Assembly (NCBI RefSeq): GCF_005937885.2
Contig: NZ_CP042176.1
Span: forward strand, 4,583,501-4,647,500
From: Bradyrhizobium sp. KBS0727
GTDB taxonomy: Bacteria > Pseudomonadota > Alphaproteobacteria > Rhizobiales > Xanthobacteraceae
Reading direction: 5' to 3'
DNA length: 64,000 nucleotides
Shown here: piece after piece, positions 17,757 through 26,350 of the stretch
How the letters are laid out: each line of letters starts with the position of its first letter
Numbering within the stretch: the stretch's first letter is position 1
The notes under the pieces: model-generated
What the model was told of the DNA's origin: nothing
What the model saw: the letters and a program-made list of their open reading frames with translations, nothing else
Databases searched by the model: none
Program-made: the position numbers and the translations under genes

Positions 17757-17957
17757 CTATTGATTGGGCACTTCCCGAATCACCGGGCCGCGGGGAACCG
17801 GCGCCGCGGGGGCCGCCGGTACTGCCTGCCCCGGCTGAACGGCGGCCGGTTTGGCGGGCTTGCCGAACTGCCCGATCGGCCCGTAGGCGATCGCGACCAC
17901 CAGCACAATTGACGCGATGATGGCGCCCAGAATACCCGCTATCGACTGAGAGTTCAT
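17757..17957 (-). CDS. Small single-pass membrane protein with proline/alanine tail
   Basis: 66 residues from ATG 17957 (AGGA upstream; an in-frame TTG three codons earlier is less likely). Residues about 5-30 (AGILGAIIASIVLVVAIAYG) form one membrane segment. The rest is a Pro/Ala-rich tail ending RGPVIREVPNQ. I do not recognise a family. The protein probably sits in the inner membrane with the tail in the periplasm. There is no clear operon partner. Confidence 0.65.
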   Translation of the reverse strand: MNSQSIAGILGAIIASIVLVVAIAYGPIGQFGKPAKPAAVQPGQAVPAAPAAPVPRGPVIREVPNQ

Positions 17958-18038
17958 ACCCAACAATCCTCAACGCCCGACCAGGGATTGATATCACGGA
18001 AAACCGCCGCGGAGAAATAGGCCCCCGCCTCGCGATGG

Positions 18039-18398
18039 CTAATTCGCCGCGGCCTTGCGCCGCGCAAACGCCGTCACGATGTCCTTTTGCGCCAACGCGA
18101 TGGCATTGTTGGCGGTCGTCATGTTGGCGCCCGCCTCATTGCTGGGGAATTGCAGTCCGAGAAAATCCACCAGTGCGACCCGGAAATTCTGCCGCTCCGA
18201 CGGACAGGCGCTTGCGATCAGCGCGCCAAAATCCCGTTCCGAAAGACCGCGGTTGCTGTCGCGCGGAAATTCCCGGGCAAGGCAGTTCCAGTAGTCGTCA
18301 CGCCCCGACACCGCCAGGCGATGCGCATCATCGGTCTCATCGGCCATCGCGACGGATGCCGTCATCGCAACCGTCAGGGTCAGCATGATCGCACGCAT
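18039..18398 (-). CDS. Secreted small hypothetical protein
   Basis: 119 residues from ATG 18398, chosen because AGGGAG lies seven bases before it; a longer frame from 18449 has no such site. The signal peptide MRAIMLTLTVAMTASVAMA is followed by a helical mature domain with DDYWNCLAREF and SACPSERQNFRVALVDFLG. Its two cysteines could pair in the periplasm. I do not recognise the family. It is a single gene on the minus strand, divergent from the phasin gene. Confidence 0.7.
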   Translation of the reverse strand: MRAIMLTLTVAMTASVAMADETDDAHRLAVSGRDDYWNCLAREFPRDSNRGLSERDFGALIASACPSERQNFRVALVDFLGLQFPSNEAGANMTTANNAIALAQKDIVTAFARRKAAAN

Positions 18399-18614
18399 AC
18401 CGCTCTCCCTTCGCAACAATCTCATGACTGCAGCGTCCTTTCTGAACATTTCCGGTGCAATCTACCGATATTTTGTGTGCAGTCCTGTCCGGCGGATGCC
18501 GCGCTCCCAAATGTCATCACGCCAGTGCCCTTCAACTGACAAGCAAGAACCGTGATTCCAGCGCAAACGTGGCGGAGCCTCAACCTTTGGTTTGACATTG
18601 AATAGGGGAACAAG

Positions 18615-19178
18615 ATGTCGGGTACAGACGAGACCAAACCGGCGGCCAAGTCCGGACGACGCAACAAAAAGGGGGAAGCGAGGCGCCAGAAATCGAATTC
18701 ACCGGAGAACCCGGCGCCGGTTGAAATGCAAACTCCGCAACGGGAACAAGAGCAGGCTCCCCAAGCGAACCAGCAGCCGGCCGTCAGCGAATCGCTTGAG
18801 GCCGTCGTCGCGGAAGCAATGGTCGCTGAGCCCGATGCCGTTTCGGCAGACGCCCCCTTGCCGGCCGATGCCCCCTCGCTGGCCGAACCTGCCACGGTCG
18901 AACCCGCGCCGGTCTCGTTGCAGACCATCGCCAATGCCTATCGCGACTACACACGGAAATCTTTCGAGGAGTTCGGGTCCTTTTTCGAGCAGCTCAGCGG
19001 CGCCCGCTCGCTCGACAAGGCGATGGAAGTTCAAACCGAATTCATGAAACGGGCCTACGAGAGCTCGGTTGCCGAGTCGCGGAAGATCCGCGAACTTCAC
19101 AGCAAGCTTGCCAGGCAAACCCTCGAACCGTTTCAGGGCCTCGTCGGAAAGCCGCCCGAGAGCCACGGTAAATCCTGA
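18615..19178 (+). CDS. Phasin-like protein with basic, Pro/Ala-rich N-terminus
   Basis: 187 residues with a GGGGAA site upstream of ATG 18615. Residues 1-35 are rich in Lys and Arg (KSGRRNKKGEARRQK). Residues 36-100 are Glu/Gln/Pro/Ala-rich and probably disordered. Residues 105-180 form the Phasin_2-type helical domain (IANAYRDYTRKSFEEFGSFF, SLDKAMEVQTEFMKRAYESS, RKIRELHSKLARQ). The basic tail could tie polyhydroxyalkanoate granules to DNA, as PhaM- or PhaF-like proteins do (inference). It is unlike the phasin at 9000, which lacks the tail. Confidence 0.82.
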   Translation: MSGTDETKPAAKSGRRNKKGEARRQKSNSPENPAPVEMQTPQREQEQAPQANQQPAVSESLEAVVAEAMVAEPDAVSADAPLPADAPSLAEPATVEPAPVSLQTIANAYRDYTRKSFEEFGSFFEQLSGARSLDKAMEVQTEFMKRAYESSVAESRKIRELHSKLARQTLEPFQGLVGKPPESHGKS

Positions 19179-19362
19179 ACGCGTGACGCGATTGCCTTCG
19201 ATGGCACCAAGCAAGAGGCTCCGGTTTTCCGGGGCCTTTTTTGTGCCGCGAGACTGCCGCGCACTGAGACCGCCGCGCAATTCCATCGGTTTCGTTCCCG
19301 GCGACAAACTGGCCAATCGGGGCCGATGTGGTTAAGATCGCACACCCCTCCTCTCGATCCCC

Positions 19363-20199
19363 ATGAGCCCCTCCGTGAGCAAGCCTTCGAAACCGTCCGC
19401 CAACAGCAGCGGCAACATCTATGTCGGCGTCGGCGGCTGGACCTTCGAGCCGTGGCGCGGGGTGTTTTATCCGGAGAAGCTGACGCAGGCGAAGGAACTC
19501 GCCTATGCGGCGTCGAAGCTGACCTCGATCGAGATCAACGGGACTTACTATGGTTCGCAGAAGCCGGAGAGCTTTCGCAAATGGGCGCGCGAAGTGCCCG
19601 ATGGTTTCGTGTTTTCGTTGAAGGGGCCGCGCTTCGCCACCAATCGCCGCGTGCTGGCGGAAGCCGGCGATTCGGTGAAACGGTTCTATGATTCCGGCGT
19701 GCTGGAACTCGGCGACCGGCTCGGTCCCGTGCTCTGGCAATTCGCGCCGACCAAGAAATTCGACGGGGCCGATTTCGGCAAGTTTCTCGAGCTGCTGCCG
19801 CGCAAACTCGACGGCCGCGCGCTGCGCCACGTGGTCGAGGTACGGCACGACAGTTTTGGCGTGTCCGAATTCATCGCGCTGCTGCGGCAGTTCGAGACGC
19901 CCGTGGTCTATGCCGAGCACGGCAAATATCCGGCGATCGCGGATATCGCCAGCGATTTCGTCTATGCGCGGCTACAGAAGGGCAATGACGAACTCAAGAC
20001 CTGCTATCCGCCGAAACAGCTCGACGCTTGGGCAAAGCGGTTTAAGGTCTGGGCCTCAGGGAGCGAGCCCGACGACCTGCCCCGCGTCGATGGGACCAAG
20101 CCGAAGAAGACGCCGCGCGACGTGTTCGCCTACGTCATCCACGAGGGCAAGATCCGCGCGCCCGCAGGCGCGATGGAATTGATCGAACGGGTGAAGTGA
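19363..20199 (+). CDS. DUF72 (YecE-like) protein
   Basis: 278 residues from ATG 19363. The TIM-barrel-like DUF72 family features are clear: IYVGVGGWTFEPWRGVFYPE near the N-terminus, LTSIEINGTYYGSQKPESF, FVFSLKGPRFATNRR, VVEVRHDSF, and FVYARLQKGNDE in the C-terminal half. The family is widespread, about 240-300 residues and cytosolic. Its reaction is not known. It is convergent with the Bug protein gene, four nt away. Confidence 0.88.
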   Translation: MSPSVSKPSKPSANSSGNIYVGVGGWTFEPWRGVFYPEKLTQAKELAYAASKLTSIEINGTYYGSQKPESFRKWAREVPDGFVFSLKGPRFATNRRVLAEAGDSVKRFYDSGVLELGDRLGPVLWQFAPTKKFDGADFGKFLELLPRKLDGRALRHVVEVRHDSFGVSEFIALLRQFETPVVYAEHGKYPAIADIASDFVYARLQKGNDELKTCYPPKQLDAWAKRFKVWASGSEPDDLPRVDGTKPKKTPRDVFAYVIHEGKIRAPAGAMELIERVK

Positions 20200-20203
20200 T
20201 CAC

Positions 20204-21175
20204 CTAATCCAGCTTGATGCCGGCCTCGCGGATCAGCCTGGTCCAGCTTTCATATTCGGACGCGACGAATGCCTCGACCTTGTCGTCCGGCAGATCCCAG
20301 ACTTCACCGCCGCTCTTCTCGAAGCGCTCCTTGAGTTCGGGCAAGGAGGCGCGGATATCGCGGCGGAGCCTTGCGATGACGTCCGGCGGGGTTTTGGCCG
20401 GAGCAAAGATGCCGAGCCACGAATCCACATCGAGGCCGGGCACGCCCGCTTCCGACATCGTCGGCACGTCGGGCGCCAGCGCGCTCCGCCTCGACGACAA
20501 CACCGCGATGCCTCGCGCCTGCCCCGACTGCACGTAAGGAAGCCCCGCCGCCATCGAGTCGAAGAACAGGTCGATGCGGCCCGCCAGCAGATCGGTGAAG
20601 GCCGGCGGCGACCCCTTGTAGGGTACTTCGAGGAACTTGACGTCCGCCGCCTTCATGAATGCGGCCGCCACCAATTGCTGACCGGTGCCGACGCCGGCGG
20701 TCGCCACCGAAATCGAACCCGGATTGGCTTTCGCCGCCGCGACAAGGTCCTGCAGCTTCGCGTGCGGCAGATCCTTGCGGCCGACCATCACGTAACCGAA
20801 TTTGTAGACCAGCGCGACCGGCACAAAATCCTTCCGGGGATCGTAGCCGAGCTTCGAATACAGCGCCGAATTGAATGCCATGTTGGAGAGGCCGCCGACC
20901 AGCAGCGTGTAGCCATCCGGCTCGCTCTGGCTTGCGGCCTGCGTGCCGACGACGGTTCCGGCGCCGGGCTTGTTCTCGACGACGAAGGCCTGTCCCATCC
21001 GCTTCGACAGCGCATCGGCAATGTGCCGCCCGACCAGGTCGTAACTGCCCCCGGGGGCGATCGGGACGATGATCTTCACGGGACGGTCGGGATAGCCGGT
21101 CTGCGCCTGCGCGGTCGCAACGCCGCAAGCGAGCAGCGCCAGCATCGATGCCAGCACGCGGCAAAATCGGTTCAT
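20204..21175 (-). CDS. Tripartite tricarboxylate transporter substrate-binding protein (Bug/TctC)
   Basis: 323 residues from ATG 21175; the frame is open to 21601 but the extra part has no signal peptide. A signal peptide (MNRFCRVLASMLALLACGVA, cleavage near AQA) leads to YPDRPVKIIVPIAPGGSYDL, the Bug hallmark. ENKPGAGTVVGTQAA, a second hallmark with an acidic ligand, and VPYKGSPPAFTDLLAGRIDL follow. Bug proteins bind carboxylates in the periplasm. No TctA or TctB membrane gene is adjacent, so this is an orphan, as is common in Bradyrhizobium and Bordetella. Confidence 0.92.
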   Translation of the reverse strand: MNRFCRVLASMLALLACGVATAQAQTGYPDRPVKIIVPIAPGGSYDLVGRHIADALSKRMGQAFVVENKPGAGTVVGTQAASQSEPDGYTLLVGGLSNMAFNSALYSKLGYDPRKDFVPVALVYKFGYVMVGRKDLPHAKLQDLVAAAKANPGSISVATAGVGTGQQLVAAAFMKAADVKFLEVPYKGSPPAFTDLLAGRIDLFFDSMAAGLPYVQSGQARGIAVLSSRRSALAPDVPTMSEAGVPGLDVDSWLGIFAPAKTPPDVIARLRRDIRASLPELKERFEKSGGEVWDLPDDKVEAFVASEYESWTRLIREAGIKLD

Positions 21176-21319
21176 CGTGTTTCCCCCGGCCAGACCGCCG
21201 TCAACGGACGGTTTTGACCGACTATGCGATACGCCGCACCCGGCCGCAACGCGGATCTGGAACTCGATCCATCCATGGCGTAGCCTTGCACCAACGGCAT
21301 CACCAATGTCTGGACTGCA

Positions 21320-21784
21320 ATGGCCCGCAAGACCACGCGCCTCTTCACCATCGGCTACGAGCAGACGCCGGCCAAGGCCGTACTCGACGAGCTGCAAGAT
21401 GCCGGCGTGAAACTGCTGGTCGACGTGCGCGCAGTAGCGTCGTCGCGGCGGCCGGGCTTTTCCAAGAACCAGCTCGCGGCAGGCCTCGACGAGCGCGGCA
21501 TTTCCTACCTGCACCTGAAGGGGCTCGGTACGCCGAAGAGCGGTCGCGAGGCCGCACGCAGCGGCCAGTTCGGCCTGCTGCACAAGATCTATTCCGCGCA
21601 TCTGAAGACGGTACAGGCCAGGGAGGAACTCGACGAACTGTCCGCGCTGGTGAAGAAGTCAGGTCCGGTCTGCATCCTCTGCTACGAGCGGGACCACGCG
21701 CATTGCCACCGGCAATGGATCGCCGAGATCATCGAAGACCGCGACGGCGTGAAGGTCGAGAATCTGGTGGCGCCGCAGGTGTAG
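21320..21784 (+). CDS. DUF488 family protein
   Basis: 154 residues from ATG 21320. Motifs are LFTIGYEQTPAKAVLDELQ, LLVDVRAVASSRRPGFSKNQ, YLHLKGLGTPKSGR and CYERDHAHCHRQWIAEII. The Cys/His cluster near residue 115-125 and the conserved arginines suggest a nucleotide- or nucleic-acid-related activity for the family, but no reaction is established. It is a single gene, divergent from the Bug gene with 144 nt between. A family B repeat follows directly. Confidence 0.88.
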   Translation: MARKTTRLFTIGYEQTPAKAVLDELQDAGVKLLVDVRAVASSRRPGFSKNQLAAGLDERGISYLHLKGLGTPKSGREAARSGQFGLLHKIYSAHLKTVQAREELDELSALVKKSGPVCILCYERDHAHCHRQWIAEIIEDRDGVKVENLVAPQV

Positions 21785-21785
21785 C

Positions 21786-21867
21786 CGTCATTGCGAGGAG
21801 CCCTTGCGACGAAGCAATCCACCCTTCCTTCGCCGCGATGGATTGCTTCGCTTCGCTCGCAATGACG
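21786..21867. repeat. Palindromic intergenic repeat, family B (copy 1)
   Basis: CGTCATTGCGAGGAG, CGACGAAGCAATCC, then GGATTGCTTCGCTTCGCTCG and CAATGACG. The halves are inverted relative to each other. It lies between the convergent DUF488 and PhzF genes. A second copy is at 42251. Confidence 0.88.
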
Positions 21868-21876
21868 TCGGGAACG

Positions 21877-22791
21877 TCACCCCTCGCCCGTCAGCCAAAT
21901 CGTCCCCGCCATCATCTGCACGCAACCGCCGCCGACATGAACTGATGCGACCGCACCGTTCTGTTTGCGGACGCGCGTCTTAAGCAGGCTTGGGCGCCCC
22001 ATGTCGACGCCCTGCCCGATACTCAATTTCAGTTCGCCGTCCCGTGTGGAATCGAGGTCGGCGAGCAGCGCCGCGGCGGCAGCGGTCGCACTTCCGGTCG
22101 CCGGGTCCTCCGACAATCCGCTGGCGCCGGGATGAAACATCCGCGCCTGCAGATCGCAGGGCTTTTCACCCGCCGGCACGTCGCGCGTGTAGAAATAGAC
22201 CGCGTCGCTGCCGTCGCACGGGAAGGTCCGTGCAAATGCCGCGGCATCGGGTCGCGCCCGCCGCAGCGCCTCGCGCGAGGCGAGCTCGACGGCGAGGAAC
22301 GGCAGCCCGACCGAGATGATCTGCGGCGCATGCCGGTCCGTCTTCACATCGCCGGCCGACAGCGAAAGGCAGGCGCCAGCCTGTTCAGCGCTGAGCTGCG
22401 ACAACCGTCTCAGCGGCTGAGGTGCGGTCAGCTCAGCCCCCACAACCCTGCCCTGCTCGGTCAATATCTCCACCGGCACCAGCCCGGCCTTCTCCTCGAA
22501 CAACAGCCGCGCCGGCGGCTTTTCGGTCAGTGTCGCCAACACGAAGGCGGTACCGACATTGGGATGGCCGGCGAACGGGATCTCCCGGTTCACCGTAAAG
22601 ATTCGAACCTGCGCGTCATGCGCGGGATCGGCCGGCGGCAGTACGAAGGTCGTCTCCGAATAATTGAACTCGCCCGCGATCGCCTGCATCTGCGCGGTGG
22701 CGAGCCCGCCGGCGTCGAGCACCACGGCGAGCGGATTGCCGCCGAAGGCGCGGTCGGTGAATACGTCGCAGGTGATGTAACGCCGCTGCAT
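21877..22791 (-). CDS. PhzF family isomerase/epimerase
   Basis: 304 residues, the usual length. The N-terminus QRRYITCDVFTDRAFGGNPL and the catalytic glutamate Glu46 in FNYSETTFVLPP match PhzF. EIPFAGHPNVGTAFVLA and the C-terminal GLSEDPATGSATAAAAALL also match. PhzF enzymes have a two-lobed diaminopimelate-epimerase fold and catalyse cofactor-free proton shifts. Most homologues outside phenazine producers have unknown substrates, and no phenazine genes are here. It lies 12 nt downstream of the cyclase gene on the same strand, so the two may share a transcript. Confidence 0.92.
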   Translation of the reverse strand: MQRRYITCDVFTDRAFGGNPLAVVLDAGGLATAQMQAIAGEFNYSETTFVLPPADPAHDAQVRIFTVNREIPFAGHPNVGTAFVLATLTEKPPARLLFEEKAGLVPVEILTEQGRVVGAELTAPQPLRRLSQLSAEQAGACLSLSAGDVKTDRHAPQIISVGLPFLAVELASREALRRARPDAAAFARTFPCDGSDAVYFYTRDVPAGEKPCDLQARMFHPGASGLSEDPATGSATAAAAALLADLDSTRDGELKLSIGQGVDMGRPSLLKTRVRKQNGAVASVHVGGGCVQMMAGTIWLTGEG

Positions 22792-22803
22792 GTCGAACTT
22801 CCC

Positions 22804-24111
22804 CTATCCCAATCGCCACACGCTCATCGGCCGGTCGTAGCCCCTGACCTGAACCTCGCCGAGCGAAACCGCATCGCCGCACGCCTCTCCCAGCGCGTCG
22901 CGGACGGCTTGCGAGATCAGGAACTGCGAATTGAAATCCTTGTTGAGCGCTTCGAGCCGTGCGGCGAAGTTCACGGTATCGCCGATCACCGTGTATTCCT
23001 TGCGACGCGGCGAGCCGATGTTGCCAGCGACCACTTCGCCGAAATGAATGCCGATGCCGATCCGCAGCGGCCAGCTCGCCGCCTTGTTGGCGCGCTCGTT
23101 GGCCTCGAGCATCTCGCGCGCCGCGGCGACCGCCTGATGCGCGGCGTCTTGCGCCTCCAACGGCGCGCCGAACAGCGCCAGGAATCCGTCGCCGAGAAAC
23201 TTGTTCACGATGCCGCCGTGGCGATCGAGAATATCCACCAGCACCGCAAACGCGCCGTCGAGCCGGTCCACCACCTCCTGCGGCGACCGGTCACGCGCGC
23301 CCGCGGTAAAGCTGCGGAAATCGACGAACATGACGGCGACGCGGCGGATGTCGCTCCCGGTGCCGGTGCCTTCGGCCATCAACCGCGCCACCACCTGCGG
23401 CGAGACGTGCTGGCCGAACAGGTTGGTGACACGGTCGCGTGCGGTCGCGGCCAGAATGCTGGCCGCGAATTGCCGGCGCAACTGCACCGCCACCGCACCC
23501 GCCAGCATGCCGCAGATCAGCACCATCACGCTGCGCACGGCGTGATAATAGAGGTCGGGCGCGGGATCGACGCTGCCGGCACGATGATAGAACATCGCCA
23601 TGTAGAACAGCTCGGCGGCCGCCACGAAGCCGGTAAAGGTCGAGAGCCAGAAATCCAGCCGCAGCGTCGAGAGAATGATGAAGATGAAATAGGTCAGCGG
23701 CACCACGAAGCCGAGCGCCTCTACCGGCCCCATGCTGTCGATGTGCAGCGCCAGCGCCAACGTCGGCATCGAGGTTTCGATAAACGCGCCGAGATAGCGC
23801 CGATAGACCGGCAGATCGCGGTCCAGCTTCAGATACCGGCTGATGCTGACATGGACCCAGAGTTCGAAACCGATGAACGGGATCAGGATGCTGAAAAGGT
23901 CGGTCGGCTTGAGACGTCCATGCCAGAGATGTTCGACCGCATAAGGGTCGATGGTATGAAGGATCCCGAGCATAACCGCGAGGATCACGGCCGTCCCAAT
24001 CAGCGCCTTCACGCGGATCAGCTCGGTGCGTAGCACCTGCTGCATCAATGCATGCTGAAACTCGGCCGATACCGCCGAGCCCTGCGCCTTGTTTCCCCAC
24101 AGCCCCAGCAT
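22804..24111 (-). CDS. Membrane-bound class III adenylate/guanylate cyclase
   Basis: 435 residues. Residues about 30-215 hold about six membrane segments (LIGTAVILAVMLGILHTI, LFSILIPFIGFELWV, MVLICGMLAGAVAV). A short linker FGQHVSPQVVARLMAEG precedes the catalytic domain at about 245-430. The metal aspartates lie in VMFVDFRSFTAG and NKFLGDGFLALFG. KEYTVIGDTVNFAARLE contains the substrate-selecting and transition-state region and fits an adenylate cyclase. It probably makes cAMP in response to a membrane signal. PhzF follows after 12 nt. Confidence 0.92.
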   Translation of the reverse strand: MLGLWGNKAQGSAVSAEFQHALMQQVLRTELIRVKALIGTAVILAVMLGILHTIDPYAVEHLWHGRLKPTDLFSILIPFIGFELWVHVSISRYLKLDRDLPVYRRYLGAFIETSMPTLALALHIDSMGPVEALGFVVPLTYFIFIILSTLRLDFWLSTFTGFVAAAELFYMAMFYHRAGSVDPAPDLYYHAVRSVMVLICGMLAGAVAVQLRRQFAASILAATARDRVTNLFGQHVSPQVVARLMAEGTGTGSDIRRVAVMFVDFRSFTAGARDRSPQEVVDRLDGAFAVLVDILDRHGGIVNKFLGDGFLALFGAPLEAQDAAHQAVAAAREMLEANERANKAASWPLRIGIGIHFGEVVAGNIGSPRRKEYTVIGDTVNFAARLEALNKDFNSQFLISQAVRDALGEACGDAVSLGEVQVRGYDRPMSVWRLG

Positions 24112-24122
24112 TGTTCTTTCCT

Positions 24123-24227
24123 GGTCATTCCGGGGCGATGCGAAAGCATCGAACCCGGAATCTCGAGATTCTCAGATGTGCAATAGCACATCTTAGTTCG
24201 ATGCTTTCGCATCGCCCCGGAACGACT
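24123..24227. repeat. Palindromic intergenic repeat, family A (copy 2), with altered core
   Basis: The outer arms GGTCATTCCGGGGCGATGCG and CGCATCGCCCCGGAACGAC keep the family pattern. The centre, however, holds AGATGTGC-AATA-GCACATCT (24174-24193), a new perfect hairpin, instead of the usual GATTCCGGG half. It lies between the cyclase gene start and the ABC permease stop. Confidence 0.88.
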
Positions 24228-24242
24228 GCCCACAATATTGCA

Positions 24243-25409
24243 TCAATCGAGCGTGCGACGGAAGCGCGTCACGGCGATCGTCATCGCCAACAGCATCAGT
24301 GCAATGAGTGCAATCGTGTCGTACTGCAAATTCTGGATAGTCGCGCCCTTGAGCATGATAGCGCGAACGATGCGGACGTAGTGCGTCAGCGGCAGGCCCT
24401 CGCCGATATATTGCGCCCAGACCGGCATGCCCGCGAACGGAAACATGAAGCCGGACAATAGAATACTGGGCAGGAAGAACATCATCGACAACTGCATCGC
24501 CTGCAGCTGGTTCTGCACGATGGTCGAGAACGTGTAGCCGATCGCGAGGTTAGTGGTGATGAACAGCGTCGACAGCAGCGCCAGCGTGAACAGGCTGCCG
24601 AGGATCGGCACCCCGAACAGCAACACGCCGATGCCGACGATCAGCGTCGCCTGGATGAAGCCGACCATCACGTAGGGCACGATCTTGCCGAACATCACCT
24701 CGACCGGCTTGATCGGCATCGACAGCAGGGCTTCCATGGTGCCACGCTCGATCTCGCGCGTCACCGACAGGGCGGTGAAGATCAGCATGGTCATGGTCAG
24801 GATGGTGCCGACCAGGCCGGGCACGATGTTGAGCCGTGACGAGGCCGCCGGGTTATAGCGCGCATGGGCGCGGATCTCGAACGGCATCAAGGGCGGATCG
24901 CCGGCATGGAGGTCGTGCTCCAGCGCAGTCTGCACGATGGCGCCAAGCGCACCGAGCGCAGAGCCAGCCGCCACCGGGTCGGTGGCATCGGCCGCGACCA
25001 GCAGCGCCGGCTTGTCGCCGCGCCGCACCGCGCGCTCGAAGCCGCGCGGGATTTCGACGCCGAACAGCACCTTGCCCGACTGCAGCAGGTCGTCGAACTC
25101 GGCGACGCTGTGAACTTCGCGGGTGAAGCGGAAATAGGCGGTGTTTTCGATCGCCTTCAGCACCGAACGCGCAAGGTCGCTGTCCTCCTGCAGCAAGACC
25201 GCCGTCGGCAGGTTGCGCGGCGTGGTGTTGATGGCGAAACCGAACAGGACGAGCTGCATCACCGGCAGCATCACGATCATCGCGAACGAAACGCGGTCGC
25301 GGCGAAGCTGGATGAATTCCTTGACCAGCATCGCATAGCTGCGCCACCAGAAACCGAACGGAGGTTCCTTGACGTCGTGATTCCCGCGATAGGCTTCGTT
25401 CGCGCTCAT
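24243..25409 (-). CDS. ABC-2 type transporter permease
   Basis: 388 residues from ATG 25409, which overlaps the upstream ATPase stop by four bases (ATGA). The layout is typical of YbhR/ABC2_membrane_3 exporters. There is one N-terminal membrane segment (FAMIVMLPVMQLVLFGFAIN), a large periplasmic domain (residues 55-180), then five C-terminal segments including REIERGTMEALLSMPIKPVE before them. The subunit forms the membrane channel of an exporter with the ATPase and HlyD-like protein encoded upstream. It is the last gene of the tetR-hlyD-ATPase-permease operon. Confidence 0.93.
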   Translation of the reverse strand: MSANEAYRGNHDVKEPPFGFWWRSYAMLVKEFIQLRRDRVSFAMIVMLPVMQLVLFGFAINTTPRNLPTAVLLQEDSDLARSVLKAIENTAYFRFTREVHSVAEFDDLLQSGKVLFGVEIPRGFERAVRRGDKPALLVAADATDPVAAGSALGALGAIVQTALEHDLHAGDPPLMPFEIRAHARYNPAASSRLNIVPGLVGTILTMTMLIFTALSVTREIERGTMEALLSMPIKPVEVMFGKIVPYVMVGFIQATLIVGIGVLLFGVPILGSLFTLALLSTLFITTNLAIGYTFSTIVQNQLQAMQLSMMFFLPSILLSGFMFPFAGMPVWAQYIGEGLPLTHYVRIVRAIMLKGATIQNLQYDTIALIALMLLAMTIAVTRFRRTLD

Positions 25410-26350
25410 TGGAAATTGTCCTTTGAGCGGCTCATCAGGTCGATGAACACATCCTCCAGCGACGGTTCGCTGGGCTGGAAGTACCACCCCTTACCGTCAC
25501 GATAGCCCGCGACGGTGGCCTCGAGCGCGGATTTGTCGCGGCCGGAGACATGCAGGCTGGTGCCGAACGGCGCCACCGTGTCGATGCCGGGCTTGCCGGT
25601 GAGTTCGGCGGTGAGCGCATTGAGATCGTCGCCGGTGACGGTGTAGGTCGACAGCGCCGATTTCGCGATCACCTCGTCCACGGTGCCATGCGCCAGCAGG
25701 TGGCCATAGGCGATATAGGCGATCTCGTGACAGCGCTCGGCTTCGTCCATGTAATGGGTGGAGACCAGCACCGTCAGCCCTTCCGCCGCCAGCGCGTGAA
25801 TCTCGTTCCAGAAATCGCGGCGCGCCTTGGGATCGACGCCGGCGGTCGGCTCGTCCAGCAACAGCAATTGCGGATTGGGCAAGGTGCAGGCGCCGAGCGC
25901 CAGCCGCTGTTTCCAGCCGCCGGACAGCTCGCCGGCCAGCTGCTCCTCGCGGCCATTGAGGCCGATGCGCTTGATCATGTCGCTTGCGGCGGCGCGCGCA
26001 TTGCGCATGCCGTAGAGCCGCGCCACGAATTCCAGGTTCTCCCGCACCGAGAGGTCCTGATACAGGCTGAAGCGCTGCGTCATGTAACCGACCTGGCGCT
26101 TGATCTTGTCGGCGTCGCGGCGGATGTCGTAGCCGAGGCAGGTGCCATCGCCGGCATCCGGCGTCAGCAGGCCGCACAGCATGCGGATGGTGGTGGTTTT
26201 GCCGGAGCCGTTCGGACCGAGGAAGCCGTAGATGGTGCCGCGCTTCACCTGCATCGACAGGTCATGCACAACCTCGCGTCCGCTGAACGATTTCGACAGC
26301 CCTGCGACATCGATGGCGATGTCAGGCGCTGATGTCGGCGCGGAACTCAT
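25406..26350 (-). CDS. ABC transporter ATP-binding protein (drug-export type)
   Basis: 314 residues. Walker A is LGPNGSGKTTTIRML, the signature is LSGGWKQRLALGA, Walker B is LLLLDEPTAGVDP, and the switch His is in VSTHYMDEAERC. A C-terminal extension of about 80 residues after the nucleotide-binding domain is typical of CcmA/YbhF-type export ATPases. It overlaps both neighbours by four bases, which indicates translational coupling. With the permease and the HlyD-like lipoprotein it forms a tripartite efflux system across the envelope. Confidence 0.95.
   Translation of the reverse strand: MSSAPTSAPDIAIDVAGLSKSFSGREVVHDLSMQVKRGTIYGFLGPNGSGKTTTIRMLCGLLTPDAGDGTCLGYDIRRDADKIKRQVGYMTQRFSLYQDLSVRENLEFVARLYGMRNARAAASDMIKRIGLNGREEQLAGELSGGWKQRLALGACTLPNPQLLLLDEPTAGVDPKARRDFWNEIHALAAEGLTVLVSTHYMDEAERCHEIAYIAYGHLLAHGTVDEVIAKSALSTYTVTGDDLNALTAELTGKPGIDTVAPFGTSLHVSGRDKSALEATVAGYRDGKGWYFQPSEPSLEDVFIDLMSRSKDNFQ

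Noticed and set aside
21178..21601. N-terminal extension of the Bug protein gene
   Set aside because: It would place 142 residues before the signal peptide and overlap the DUF488 gene start.
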